The notes beneath the pieces were generated by a model, which was given only the letters and a program-made list of their open reading frames with translations, did no database searches and was not told the origin of the DNA. A DNA stretch of 64,000 nt from Scolanthus callimorphus (lineage: Eukaryota > Cnidaria > Anthozoa > Actiniaria > Edwardsiidae). Positions 9,835 through 21,304 of this stretch are shown in pieces. Both the position numbers and the translations under genes were made by a program. How positions within the stretch are numbered: position 1 is the stretch's first letter; each line of letters begins with the position of its first letter. Where the stretch lies: positions 16,780,501 through 16,844,500 of the forward strand of contig CM066916.1 of the NCBI GenBank assembly GCA_033964015.1, in the 5' to 3' direction.

Positions 9835-10580
9835 CTATTTGAATGAAACGGGTAGAAGTGTAGTACATACGTGCATCGTTTTTGCTTGTTGAACATTAAG
9901 TGCTGTCCAGGAATCTTTGAACACAGATCTGTACCCGAGCTCTGGGGCACGAATCATTTCAATCCGTTTGGCTCTTGAAATTTTTCTGTTCCAAAGTCCT
10001 ATGATTGACTCCCAGCCAAAATGGACATCACGAAGAAAGAAGTGCTTTTTCCCATTCAACTGAAGGCAGCAATCGTGCTTTTCAGCTGAAAGCAAGACAA
10101 AATTCATTCGTTTAATTACAAACTTCTTGTCATAGATATTATTTTAAAGTTATTTTAAACCTAAGATAGAGCCCAGCATATATTCTTACTAAAATCCTCA
10201 CACTAAAAATATTTTACATAATGTATTACGGTGGCTTTATGAATACGTGACAAGAAGGACATGGAATAAATATTTTTCCCCTGTAAAAGGGTTTAATAAA
10301 CGCGTTTTTATATATGGTGAGTCATCTGCCTTCGGATTGTTATTCATTCCATACATCCCAGCCTTTCCCATTGACAAACACTTCATGACAGTAAAATTGG
10401 TACTAGCACAATCAAATATAATAGCCATGGTCCCAAAGCCATACAGGTGAAGACTGTGAATGGTTTCGATCAGAAAAATGATAACAAAGGTATGCTTCAT
10501 TCCTGTTTCGCTTGTATAGTAATGCCGAACCACATCAAATTCTCTTGTGAGGTCTCTCCTGAGAAATTGGAACAAATAGG
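9835..10580 (-). pseudogene. P-element/THAP9-like transposase relic, C-terminal half
   Basis: Two pieces on the minus strand. The first (10575-10237) has LYGFGTMAIIFDCASTNF and later NPFTGEK, the RNase H-fold segment of P-element/THAP9-type transposases as multi-copy invertebrate relatives show it. The frame then breaks, and one frame over PCPSCHVFIKP resembles the next conserved block (CPSHxLKN). The second (10107-9835), entered by a clear acceptor TTGCTTTCAG, has VHFGWESIIGLWNRKISRAK and DSWTALNVQQAKTMH, which match the following exon of the same family. An indel and missing residues make it non-functional. The N-terminal half of such a protein lies at 13904-15009 on the same strand. Confidence 0.55.
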
Positions 10581-11810
10581 ATGTTCTGATTTCTCGCTCA
10601 TTTGGGTCATTACCAGAAACATGTTTGAGTCAGTGTCACATTCAATACAGAAAACATATAGACTAAAACTACAATGCTTAGATTTTCTCGCGCTGTCAGC
10701 GGTGCGTCAATTTCTTTCAACCGACCTCGTGAAGAGTATTATTATAGCAACAACCTAACGCTAAAATAAATTATTTTATAGCTGTTTTAATGGTGTCTAT
10801 TTGCAATTAAACATACACGGCCTAGACTCCATACATCTTCACTATTTTGCGAGCGCGAAATAGAAATACATAGTTTATAACTCGCTAGTAAAACCAGAAT
10901 CTTACCCAATCGAAGTAGCGACGTCGACTTCCACAAGGCCTGTACTTTCTCTCAATGGCATCGTTTTTGACAATAAAATAGATTAAATGGTGTCTATTAA
11001 CATTTGTGCTTTGGAGTAGCTGTAATCTCCTTGAAATTCAGCCATCTTGCCACGATAAATCTTCAAAACTCGGTTGAATTCGGAAGGCGAAAACACAGCT
11101 AAAAATTGACTATCGAAGGGTCGCCATATTGAATAACAGGCCCTAATATAGTTAGGGACAGAGGTAAAGCTCTATTTAATGCCTCCAAAATACCTCAAAT
11201 AAGCCCCTTAGTGGGACCATCTAGCGAAGGGTCTTTGCGAGACCACGAATCGCGCGGGGGCGGAAATTTACAAAAACAGTTTCTAAACTAGTTTTAGAAG
11301 TATTACTAAAAATAAAAAAAGCTTGCGAAAGAACTTCCACAAAACAGAATAACTGATGAAAAACAGCACGGGAACAGCGCCTCAACCTTTCTTCTAGAAA
11401 TTATTCTCCACGTTATAGCGCCGTAGAAGAACATTTGCTTCTCCTTGAACTCGCCTGGCTTTAGATAATTCTAGGGCCTCAATATCCTTGTAAAATCCAA
11501 CTGAACGGCGCCCTCGCGCTGAGACCCGGGCGACCATCATCTTGAATACGCGCTCCTGGGTGAAACCGCTGACTACTCAAAGGATGTCCTAAATTTCTGC
11601 TGATGTTGAGGTCCTCATACAGGTCGTGCAGGAATATCATCATCAGCAGTACGGCAGTAGATATTGATTTTAGCTGGTCAAGAATATGCAACATACCTCC
11701 TGTTAGTCACTATGAACTTTGTACACATTACGTTTTTCGTCCATTGGTAAGCTGCTTCAGGCCAATCTTTTTGCTGCTTGTGTCGTGGTCTTGTCCACCA
11801 CTTTGCCCAA
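10581..11810. other. No gene seen
   Basis: Contains only short open frames on both strands without family resemblance. It lies between the C-terminal half of the P-like relic and copy B of the MULE-like pseudogene and probably represents intron or insertion sequence. Confidence 0.5.
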
Positions 11811-12910
11811 TGTTTAAGCTCCTTCTATTCTGTATTTGACACATTGGCAGGGATAGTCAGTGAAATATATGTGAGCGTATTAGACAGGTTTTGTTTCAGA
11901 CAGAATATAAAAATGTCGGGAACATCGCCTTGGGAAGAATTGTGTTGAATTTGGCAAGCAAGTTCTTTGAAAATCTTCTCCAGGTCTTTGGATTTGCAAA
12001 CAAGCGATGCCACTCTGTCAACCGATCGAAGTGGACTGAGCAACCTCTTGTTACCTTTTCTGCGAGTTCTTCACCAAGAATAGATACAAATCGAAATCTG
12101 CTTTATGGACTTGCCATATCTAAAATCGTGGTGAATTTCCGTAACTTTCTTGATTTTGTTTTGGAATGTCGTCGCGTATCCTCCCCATCCTGCTTGCCAC
12201 ATAAAACTATTTGCTTGACACTGTATTGTGTCGGGGTTGAATGCAACAAGGTTGAGCAGGTAAGGCAAGTTGTCGTTGCAGATGTAAGCAATGTCGGAGA
12301 ATAGTTCTTTTGCTGTGCTGAGAAGGTTGTAGCTGATAGGGAGGCATAAAAATGCACGTTTTCTATTCGGTTTACAAAGTACTCAATGCCATCCATTTGG
12401 TAATACCCGAAAGTATTTCTTTCACTTTATTGAACAATCTTCATTCTGAGCTATGGTGATGATTTTCAACCTTCTCTCTTATCATGCCGTAATCTATAAT
12501 TTTAAGGAGCCCTCGAGTGGCTTTACTTGAGGTTCTGAGAACATGAGCCCTAGTACAACGTATTCTATCAATATTTCAAGCTGCCGGTGATACTTCACCT
12601 CGAATTGAGCCAATGCCACACCCTTTTAATAAATCGGCAGAGAGGAGTTTTTTCGAGAGCTGCTTTGATCTTCAGTTGCATTTTTTGTGAAATGTGGTGA
12701 GAAGCTGGTTTATCGTGATTGTGAGATATTCCTAGGACGATGCCAATCCATCTCCTGCCGTCATCAATCTTGGGTCAAAGATATACAATACCACTTTGAC
12801 TAAGCTTGTACTTGTCGCCATGAAGTTGGCATTTGTTTGCTTTTTGTCGATTTGAGACTGTGTACAATCTGAATGACAACATCCTTTCATGCCTTCGCAC
12901 ATGGCTTGTT
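11811..12910 (-). pseudogene. MULE-like transposase pseudogene, copy B
   Basis: Paralogue of 8283-9290 plus 3600-3654 plus 1872-1957, here uninterrupted by the Copia element or the 1.6 kb insert. Minus-strand peptides include LVCKSKDLEKIFKELACQIQ and SDCTQSQIDKKQTNANF. Frameshifts and a deletion (the segment corresponding to 8420-8450 is lost) show it is decayed. Its value is as the empty-site reference for both insertions in copy A. Confidence 0.55.
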
Positions 12911-13206
12911 TAACATCAATCAATCAATCATGTATTTATTCATTCACTCACGTCACATTATAACTATTATTTTGTTTACATATTTCACGATAAGTGGCGA
13001 ATGAATGGGGTTCTAAAGGAAGCAGAGCTTGTACATTTGTAGAACCCCTTAAACTTTATAATTTGATTACTACTATAAATTCATGGCTGAGCTTAAGAAG
13101 TTATTTACAATTCAATTGTCTTGATAATTACAGGTGATCATGATAATCAGAATAAAAGCTAATTGAAATCATAAATAATCATATTGTGGATATATATTTC
13201 ATGGCT
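12911..13206. other. Short (TCAA)n tract, LINE-tail-like, no gene
   Basis: ATCAATCAATCAATCATG near 12917 followed by sequence with ATGAATGGGGTTCTAAAGGA near 13000. The form suggests a LINE 3' end on the minus strand, but no reverse transcriptase is attached. Confidence 0.35.
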
Positions 13207-13330
13207 CACCAGCGCCTGGCTTTTGCTTGTCAACGCGCGGACTGTGTACACACAGACCCATTACAGCACTCAATTGGAAGTGATTAGCACTGCCATCTAA
13301 TCCTCTCGAGAAAAGACACCAAAGCGAGTG
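13207..13330 (+). repeat. 124-bp inverted repeat, left arm
   Basis: CACCAGCGCCTGGCTTTTGC to ACACCAAAGCGAGTG. Its reverse complement is at 16161-16282 with only a few differences. The two arms enclose 2.8 kb that holds the N-terminal half of the P-like relic. Flanks show no clear target duplication, so they could be termini of that transposon or two opposed copies of a MITE. Confidence 0.8.
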
Positions 13331-13903
13331 TTTTGTCCACACATTGTTGAGGACGAGTTCCATTTTGTAATGTCATGCCAAAAATATGCATTAGCATAAA
13401 ATGACTTTACACTATGCTCCTAAATGTCTCTACAAAATTGATCCAACCAGACTTCCCGAAAAGGGTCTATTTATGTTAATCATGAACCCGCCAAGGGAAT
13501 TAGCTAAAATAGTTGCTGAATATGTTTCCAAGTGCTTTGAGTTAAGGAACGCAGAATCAGTCACTTCTGAGGATATTGTCTAAAGAATTGAATCACTTGA
13601 AATCATTTCCAAGGCGTGGCTGCTGCCTTTACTCATTATTAATATTAGTATTCATTTGACAACTAAGGGTCAATTGAACAAAATTGAATTGAACTTGGTG
13701 GGGGTTGGGGGTCGTGGAGGGGGGTCGGGGGGAGGAAAGGAGGCGAGTGAGAATAAAAGAGAGTCGAAGCGGGGTACAAGGAGGGCTTGCAGACAGACCC
13801 CCGATTTTATTATTTTCGCAAACTAATTAAAGTTCCCTTCCCTTTTCACAGTGAACACAAATCCTAATTTAAGTGCAGCTCTTGATTTGAAAGAACGAAT
13901 TAC

Positions 13904-15009
13904 CTGAATCGGCATTTCATCAAAAATGAGTATGCCGCATCTACCAAAAGGCCCCAACTGTTGATCGTCGGCTTCACGCTTCATCCAGCTCATTCGATCG
14001 GTGGTAAGACCTGGACTATTGTTTACTGCGTTCTTATAGTAGCGGAGCATACGTCCAGATGGCAGTGCCAGTAAGCCGCTGTTCTTCAAGGTTTCGTAGA
14101 CTTTGTTAGATCTGTGCCAAAGCTGCAAGCAGGTTCTTAAGATGCTGCAAAAAAAATCAAAGAAGCCCACGCTAAATAAATGGAGCGGTTCAATTATCAA
14201 TATCTTGTTCGAGCATTTTTAGCTCCGCATCGCTCACGGAAACGTATTCCACGTCATGACTCATGTACGAAATACCTTTCTTATAAAAATGTTTCGCATT
14301 TCTAATCGTCCTCGGTCAGTAAATACAACTATCCTACTGAGTTTGACTTTCATTTGAAAGGGTTATTTGCAGGAAACCAATTTGTGATTACTGAGAACAA
14401 CCGCCTAAAAGTGTACCTTGGATGCCACTTAATGCTCAAATATCTGAACCAAAAAAAGATTCTGGTCAAAGCTGTGTTTATGTATAAAGCGTTACGTGAA
14501 GAGTCCCGCTCACTACTAAGTAGCTGGACAAGCTCCTCAGCCAGATCGAGCAAATCATCGACAAAATCATTCCTCGCTATACGCGCATGCAAGCTAAAGC
14601 GGTCGCAGAAATAGAAATAGAACAAATTGAATAATGCCAAGTCATATTATTAGTGCCGCCGCAGCTGGCTACAATTTGAAGAAACTAAACTTTCATTTCT
14701 AGGAGGCAGGAAGTGCACAAGGCAGTTAACGGATCGATGGACATCGATGACACTAACTTCCCGTTAACCACCGTCGTCGTTTTGGAGTTTTTCCACATAC
14801 CGGAAGCATCTTTCAAGAGACCAATGTTCCTGAACGCTTCGTTTTTCAAACCCGGACATGACCTGAGGTTCTCCAATGCTGTTAATATATTTATCTCCGC
14901 TGGTACTTTGAGGGTATTACACGTTAACTGCACTGTACTGGGGTGGACCTCTTCAGCAGACTGGAAAGCATGCCACGTGCGATCGTTAGTTACTCGCAAT
15001 GCTTTCTAG
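13904..15009 (-). pseudogene. P-element/THAP9-like transposase relic, N-terminal half
   Basis: At least two exons on the minus strand. Exon 14144-13904 has an acceptor after a T-rich tract (TTTTTTTTGCAG) and a donor CAG|GTAATT; it encodes YETLKNSGLLALPSGRMLRY and GILIFDEMPIQ, the LPS..TL..Y and DEM motifs of P-element/THAP9-type transposases. An upstream exon (about 15000-14690, acceptor GTGTGGCTAG) encodes VHPSTVQLTC and SMSIDPLTALCTSCLLEMK. Splice borders look intact, but the sequence between and after is degenerate. Downstream exons of the expected type appear only at 10580-9835, beyond the MULE-like pseudogene. A THAP zinc finger was not found. Confidence 0.55.
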
Positions 15010-16160
15010 CCACACACGAAAATAGAGGAGTGCTGTTCGTCCGAGTAGCACTTCCAATGAGGCACAACCCCGATGACTTCATTTCTTTAAAATGCTCAAG
15101 CACTGTTACACTTTGACATCGTGGTAAATTGCGGAGATGAACTGAGTTTTCCTTATCGGGATGATTTCCAATATTTTGTATGCCGACATAAACATATCTT
15201 CTACTGGTTAAAGACTATTCCACTATAGTCGCTCGCTATAAAACTGAGTCACTGTACACCTTATCGCCCTTCTTTCCGCGGCGCTTTAAATTTCGCGAAA
15301 ATTTACTCAACACATTTCGCGAGGTTTTATTTTAGCGATCGCGTTCAAAAGATGTGTTTGCAAAGAATTAAATTTAGCGTAATTCATTATTCCGATACGC
15401 TTTTTTCCATGTAATTACAACAATTCTATCGAGAAATACGGCATTTTTGCAAAACTGAAAACGAAACTGAATTGTACTGGCCTATGAAAAGTGATTAATA
15501 GTAGTTAGCTCGGGCGTTCTCGTTGTTGGTTAAATTTCCCGATACAAATGAAAAAAACGCCGCGAAGCTTTAATGAATTTTTTTCATCGCGAAAAACGCG
15601 AAATTAAAAGGAAATAAGCCAGCTGATAAAAAACACGATGCGAAACACGCTCAAAATCCCGCTAATGTTTATGAAACAGTGCGGCAGTAAAAGTTAATAC
15701 TTTTTGGCAGAATGCACTGCCGTTGTATGACTATACAAATATAAATGGAAATATATATATTTGTGAGATGATAAGGATACGTTCTTGTTGAAGTACGCTT
15801 CGAGCGTACCCGCTTCCGTTGTAATCCGTACCGTTCCTCGCTACACGCAGCAAATCCCTTTGACTCGCAACTCTTTTTAAAAATTGAATGCGCTTCTGAA
15901 CAAGCGATTTCATGGCTGTTGATTACGAGAGGATAAAACCGTTATTGTAAGCTTATTTTAAAATTCCCGATCAAACGAAAACGCTGAAATCGTTAAACAA
16001 CTTACCTTGAATAATCTACTACAGGCCCGAGACGATTAACGGTGAACCCAAAGCCAAGCATCCTTTGGATAGTAGCATAAACTTGCTTAAACTCTCAAAT
16101 GAGTATCTAAATGTACTGATTGCATTCCGTGATCTCGAAACTCAAATGTACAACGGATCA
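15010..16160. other. No gene seen
   Basis: Non-coding sequence rich in CGCGAAA/TTTCGCG words around 15290-15620. Short open frames only. Confidence 0.5.
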
Positions 16161-16282
16161 CACTCGCTTTGGTGTCCTTTCTCGAGAGGATTAGATGGCA
16201 GTGCTAATCACTTCCAGTTGAATGCTGTAATGGATCTGTGTACACAGTCCGCGCTTTGACAAGCAAAAGCCAGGCGCTGGTG
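16161..16282 (-). repeat. 124-bp inverted repeat, right arm
   Basis: Reverse complement of 13207-13330 (122 bases here). See the left arm for interpretation. Confidence 0.8.
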
Positions 16283-17341
16283 TTCCAAGCTGATGTCAAA
16301 AGAGGTCACGGTAGTTGGTTGATGGGTAGACAAAGGGAAGCTAGGGAGTTTCTTACCCTGTCTCTCTTCTCTTGAGGGTGTAAAGGGGCGGGTTAATCAC
16401 TACCTGGCGCGCGTTACTTTTTAACCAGAGAGGTCAAACCGTGAGTTCAGTTGAACAAACACAACCAAAGAGCGCGTGTCTCGGGACTGAAGGAAGCCAA
16501 ACAGTAAGGACAGCATAAACGTGCGAAACATACGCACGTCACATACGTCACATACGCTGAAAAGAACTTCGATTTAGAGGTAAGGGGCAAATAAGAAGTG
16601 AAATGATTAAGTTTTGCATAGAATTCGCAAGCAAAATGTGCCAACAATGCATGAATTACTTCGTAAAATCACCAATGGTAATTTGCAAGCAAATTTAGTC
16701 TATAATACATAAATTACTTCGTGAATCTATACCGAATTTATCTTATCGACTGTGGCTGAACAAAGCAGTCGAGCAAGGGAAAACGAAGTCAAACTTGAAC
16801 ATGAATAAGATGAACGACGACAGCTAAACTCTGCTGAGGCATCCTGTAGAAAAGTGGCGAATAGTATGCAGCAGTTGCGAAGATACAGCTAAGACTGCCT
16901 GAATTCGGTTATAGCAGAAACCTGTTCTGTGTCTTATCTCTCTTAAGCTCGTTTCGGCAGAAACAGGGGGCGAAGTGAACTCGGGAATCCCCAGAAACAT
17001 TTGCTTGGAAACAGAAAGGGTTACTGAGTATCCTTCTGTATGCGTCGACGTTGCCTGCCCCACTAGCAATCGCATCACCAATGTACACTTCGACGGTAGT
17101 CCTTGCTACCTTTTCCATGTGTAGTTGTTTCATCCAGTATCTGAAGCAGACACGTTTCTTTGAACTGGTGGTCATTTGTCCATAATATCGATGAATGGCT
17201 GGATTTTGTATAAATAAGCCCCAAAATAATTAAAAAATGCGTAAAATATTCAGTATGTAACCTATTGATGTCAAATTCCACTCTGAATGGCAAGCAGAGT
17301 CTATTTTTTTTATTTGATGGTCTCCGTTCTCCTAAAATATT
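16283..17341. other. No supported gene
   Basis: Minus-strand frames of 66-88 codons between 16447 and 17293 overlap in several frames and resemble no family I know. I do not call them. Confidence 0.45.
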
Positions 17342-17475
17342 TATCTGATCAAACTAAAATTTCCACAGAAGTTATAGATCCACTAGAGGTAGAGATAGAT
17401 GAAGTTTGAGCGATTTCGCAGATTTTTGAATCTCGCGAGTTGGTCGATATTTACAGACGAGCGCTCTTAAAGGTC
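17342..17475 (+). repeat. End fragment of the 56-59 kb inverted repeat
   Basis: Diverged copy of 59438-59568, from TTATCTGATCAAACTAAAAT to the shared terminus GACGAGCGCTCTTAA. The homology stops at the same TTAA as both arms of the 56231-59568 inverted repeat, which marks a true element end. Confidence 0.7.
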
Positions 17476-17591
17476 TCTGAGTCTCCAGTATGAGTATTCA
17501 GTCTTAAGGGTCTGTGCTGATGGCAGAAGTAACAAAAGTGCATAAATTAACAAACAAATGGCAAAGGTTATAACTGGTCGGAAATGAATCC

Positions 17592-17918
17592 TTAGTGGCC
17601 GCACAAAACGGCCCACATCGTGTTTTGCAGCGCCAGCACATGCTCATGTTCGTTCACAGTTGTGACCTTGGTTATTAAAATGTCTGGCGGTGCGGGGTTT
17701 TCAATCTCCAGCAGCCTTCCATTCTTTTCAGCATTCTTCATGGGCGATGAAATAATGCTTTTTAACTCATTGGTGGGATGCATCCCCGGTCTCCAGTCCT
17801 TGAGTCGTTCTGCCAATTCATCAAAATGGATCTGTGCCTCCTCCCGAAGAAACCTCAATAAGGCGGCCAAAGAAAGCGGCAAGCCCCTCGATAACTCCCG
17901 ATCCTCTAACGTGTTGGC
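17592..17918 (-). CDS. Candidate C-terminal exon of an unknown protein
   Basis: After an acceptor AGAGCAG at 17919, the minus strand is open for 108 codons to a TAA/TAG-type stop at 17592. The polypyrimidine tract of the acceptor is an 18-base C run (G on the plus strand, 17929-17946). The peptide has varied composition and a helical, charged stretch (LRFLREEAQIHFDELAERL) followed by PGMHPTNELKSIISSPMKN. I do not recognise the family. No upstream exon was identified, so it could also be an orphan exon carried by a repeat. Confidence 0.35.
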   Translation of the reverse strand, partial: ANTLEDRELSRGLPLSLAALLRFLREEAQIHFDELAERLKDWRPGMHPTNELKSIISSPMKNAEKNGRLLEIENPAPPDILITKVTTVNEHEHVLALQNTMWAVLCGH

Positions 17919-17946
17919 CTGCTCTTAAGGGGGGGGGGGGGGGGGG

Positions 17947-18795
17947 AACTTCACTATAGTGAAACTATAGATTGCTAAATCAAGAAGCACAGAAATGTCT
18001 TCCTGAAGGGATTTTCGACCTTTTTTGCTGGAGCAGCAGACGCCATTGTGCTTGCACGTTGGATCTGTCTATAGTGGTATGAACACATGGAAGCAAGGCC
18101 TGACATATCTGTTCTTTTGACCAGCGATATTTACTAGAAGTAAGGGAGAAAACAACTTCAAAGCTTTGTTCAAGTACTCACTTCAATATATATCAAGATA
18201 TGCCTGTTGCGAGTTCGCTCTCTGATGTATGACATTGCCATGTATGACATTGCCATTTGGCAGTACTTGTTGATGCTAGGTACGAAGAAACAACCTAAAG
18301 TGACGTATTAAAGGCGTGAGATCGTGGCAAAATTTTGTGTAAACTGCTGGAGATGTCGGCATTCGACCACATTAAAATAATGTTGGAAGAAGCAACTGAA
18401 GCCACAGATGGATGGAAAGGTGGAGAAACAGCAACAAAAAAATATGGTTGAATGGGCCCTAGACCAGTGGCTAGGAAAAGAGCCAAGCTACCCATGTAAT
18501 TTCGGTGCCGAACCAGGGCTGCCTTTTCCTCTTTTTGTGCCTGACATTCCCGTGTGCATCAGATGCCGCATACCCTGCCCAGATTGCAGAAATTACCTCG
18601 GTCGTGTTAAGACAGATATTGCGAGGAAACCAGAGGAAACGACGAAGAAAACGAGCTAATGTCATACGAGGATGGACCACTAGTGAACGGGAATCCGGTT
18701 GATTCACTGACACATGATCTTTATGTGATAAGCCATCATCATTCTATACTTGTATTTAAAAATATTTAAAAATCTGGTGCGACGCGAAGTTCATT
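17947..18795. other. No supported gene
   Basis: A short direct duplication TGTATGACATTGCCA occurs at 18226-18255. Around 18353-18700 the plus strand has coding-like pieces in different frames (MSAFDHIKIMLEEATEAT; PVCIRCRIPCPDCRNYLG) but no consistent gene; it may be a decayed exon. Confidence 0.4.
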
Positions 18796-19330
18796 GATAG
18801 TCACAGCGCGAGCGATGCGAAAGTTTTGTGAGTTTTCTGTGCGAGTCACAAGAGAAGGCCACAAGAGAAAGCCAAAGACTTGACTCAATCTGAAAATATA
18901 GTTACTCTCAGATCTTCGTTCCGAGAACCACGGACGAAACGAAACTTATATGAAATAAAAGCTATTCCATAGATTCTGAAAAAAAATTGTCGTGTTGTTG
19001 ATGCAAGCTAGAATCACAGCGCGAGCGATGGGAAAGTTTGTTGGGATTACTTAGCTTTCTGTGCAAGGCAAAGAGAATGCCAAAGGCTCAAAGACTTCAC
19101 TCAATCTTAAAAAGAATAATTACTCTCAAATCTTTGTTCCGAGCACCACGCACGCGAAACTTATATGAAATGAATGAAAGCTTATATTCCAAACATTATG
19201 TTGTTAATGCAAATTAAAAAATCGCAGCGCGAACGATGCGAAAGTTTGTTGAGTTGCTCTTTCCTCGGCTGATAGGAGAGTCGAGGAGAGTACAAAAGAA
19301 AGCGAGTACCAGAGAAAGTTTCAGATGGAA
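18796..19330. repeat. Tandem repeat, period about 210 bp, ~2.5 copies
   Basis: The words TCACAGCGCGAGCGATGCG, CACAGCGCGAGCGATGGG and CGCAGCGCGAACGATGCG begin near 18801, 19014 and 19222, each followed by the same order of AAAGTTTGT, AAGACTT.ACTCAATCT and CGAAACTTATATGAAAT. Spacing is 213 and 208 bases. Copies are about 75-80% alike by eye. Confidence 0.8.
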
Positions 19331-19628
19331 CAGCGATAAACTATTACAAGTAAAATCTCTGAAATAAATTCGTTCAAAGGTTCAAATTGAATTCACTACA
19401 AACATCTCTTGTTTCACCTGCGGTTGTTTTGATTTTGATATCTAGCCACGCGCCATGAAGATTCCTGGCCTTCTGATTGGCCAGATCGGATATGCCCGAC
19501 CCAACGTTATCATTTTATGTTACTGAGGACTTCACGCGCCGCGTTTCCCACAGGATACCCAGATACGCGATTTCGGCGCTTTTTGACAGGACGTACAGGG
19601 CGCACATTTTATCGGATCAATATATAGA

Positions 19629-19772
19629 GGATATTACATGGGCGCGCGGAGATACGAATTTTATCTTCGAGTGTTGATATTATCTCTCACGAGTGAGCGC
19701 AGCGAATGAGTGAGAGATAATATTAACACGAGAAGATAAAATTCGTATCTCTAAGCGACCATGTAATATTCT
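19629..19772. mobile_element. Palindromic foldback MITE
   Basis: Two ~65-base arms, from GATATTACATGG and GAGATACGAATTTTATCTTC, mirror GAAGATAAAATTCGTATCTC and CCATGTAATATTC around a short loop GAGTGAGCGCAGCGAA. The arms differ by a few indels (GGCGCGCG versus AAGCGA). No coding capacity. Confidence 0.8.
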
Positions 19773-20088
19773 GCTTATTATATGAACTACAAATTCAATG
19801 ATTTTCGAAAAAGGCTTGTGGAAACACATTAGCTAAGTCGGTGGTTCCCAATTTATCTCTCATAAACTTTAGAAGTCCTTTCATTTTTCAATTAAAAAAA
19901 AACAAGTTTTTATCATCAAACTACAAATTAAAATGTACAAAACCCACAAATTCAGTGCACAAAACCCACAAATTCTTGTGGCATTAATTATAAAATGATC
20001 GGCAAGTTCCTTACTTTACTCCTGACTTACTTTCTTGTCAGACTCTCGTCGCTACTTTCCAAAGCTCGTATTGACCCGTAAGCGTAGC
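19773..20088. other. No gene seen
   Basis: AT-rich, with a short local duplication ACAAAACCCACAAATTC near 19940-19975. Confidence 0.5.
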
Positions 20089-20601
20089 TTACTTGTTTCC
20101 ATTTTTTACTTCTTCAAAAACTGCAGAACTCTCTCGTTTTTCAGGGGATCTATTTTGTTGCAAGTTCACATTGATATTTAACGTTCCACCTGTAATTGTT
20201 CCAGTATTGAATGAGAGAGCCAAATCCCGTTGTCGAAGCAGTTTGTTGCACCGTCTCTGCCGGCATTTTTTGCATACGAACACACTCGTATTTCCTACTC
20301 GGCAGGGAGCTGTTTTGTCGTCGTACATGAACTTGCCGCAGCAATACTAGTGTACTAGCTGGACCTCTGAAGGAGAAGATGTTGGATATCCTCTCTTGTT
20401 GATTATCTGGCAGAGACGAGTAATTATTGTTCACCTGAAGTTGACCTGAGCAGTTCGGGATTTGGTTCCTGAATGAACTCCATTAAAATTTTGACGTCGT
20501 AATTCAGTTTTTCGTTTCATGTTAGCGTTTTCCTGCAGGTCTATGAATTCAGTAAGATCTTCATCAGTAAAATCTAGCTTGAACCTTTGCACACTTGCCA
20601 T
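20089..20601 (-). pseudogene. Crypton/DUF3504-like tyrosine recombinase relic
   Basis: From ATG at 20601 the minus strand encodes MASVQRFKLDFTDEDLTEF and ENANMKRKT, then a one-base frame change near 20505 leads into YDVKILMEFIQEPNPELLRS. The form E-N-A-N-x-K-x-K-T followed by a helix is typical of the N-terminal core-binding domain of Crypton-derived proteins (ZMYM/QRICH/DUF3504-type). About 100 bases on, another frame gives LALSFNTGTITGGTLNINVN, like the tails I know from such invertebrate proteins. The catalytic domain is absent, so this is an internally deleted relic. The assignment rests on short motifs. Confidence 0.35.
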
Positions 20602-20639
20602 GTTTGATATGATAGAGAGCTGATTTATCCACTGCGAAA

Positions 20640-21304
20640 TCGGAAAACTAAAGCAAAACATGGCGATTATTTTTTGCAGAGCGACTGCCAGCACGTCATT
20701 TGCATAAGCGCGCGAAAATACTGAAAGCTCATTGGTTGAAATTTGATATCACCACATGTGTTGAGAAAAATCGTATCCCCACTGGTGGGGGTGGGGATAC
20801 CGATTGTATCATTTTGATGTCACTCAGTATCCCACTGCAGTTCATATAATAAAATCGGGTATCATTCGAAAGCTAAAACTTCAGAGATTTCGTCAAACTT
20901 GTGAAAAAAGGGTGATATGCACTCTAAAAACAAAGCGAATGGTTGTTTCTTTGGGTGCCTTACTCCGTGGTGGGGAATTCTCCAGACCTGCCTGACCCCC
21001 CTCCTCCCCGCTGCTCAACTGGTGCGTCCATTACTGGTTACTTGCGCGATCGTCTTCCGTGAAGGCGACGTACTCTTCTTTATACTTCTTATCTGCTGGA
21101 AACTTATGCTTCAAACGCATTAGGTGACGCAAAACAATGTCTCTGTTGTTTTAAAGAGTGACATTGAGTTGCTTGAAGGGAAGCGCTAGCTGGTAATGAC
21201 CATAAGGAAGCCCTTTGATCCCGTTTTGTGCTACATCAAGAAAGCGTCTTTCCTCTCTTTTCAGTCCTAACAAGCTTCTCTCTTTCTTTTCCGAGACGTC
21301 TTGT
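20640..21304. other. No gene seen
   Basis: Upstream of the Crypton-like start and downstream of the BEL/Pao relic. A short palindromic GGTGGGGGTGGGGATACC occurs near 20785. No coding feature supported. Confidence 0.5.

Noticed and set aside
13401..13583. 60-codon plus-strand frame
   Set aside because: Too short and without family resemblance; lies just inside one arm of the 124-bp inverted repeat.
16909..17293. Overlapping minus-strand frames, one with FKETCLLQILDE resembling a Ras G-domain segment
   Set aside because: Only a dozen residues look Ras-like, the next motif (DTAGQE) is absent and nothing upstream or downstream fits a GTPase.
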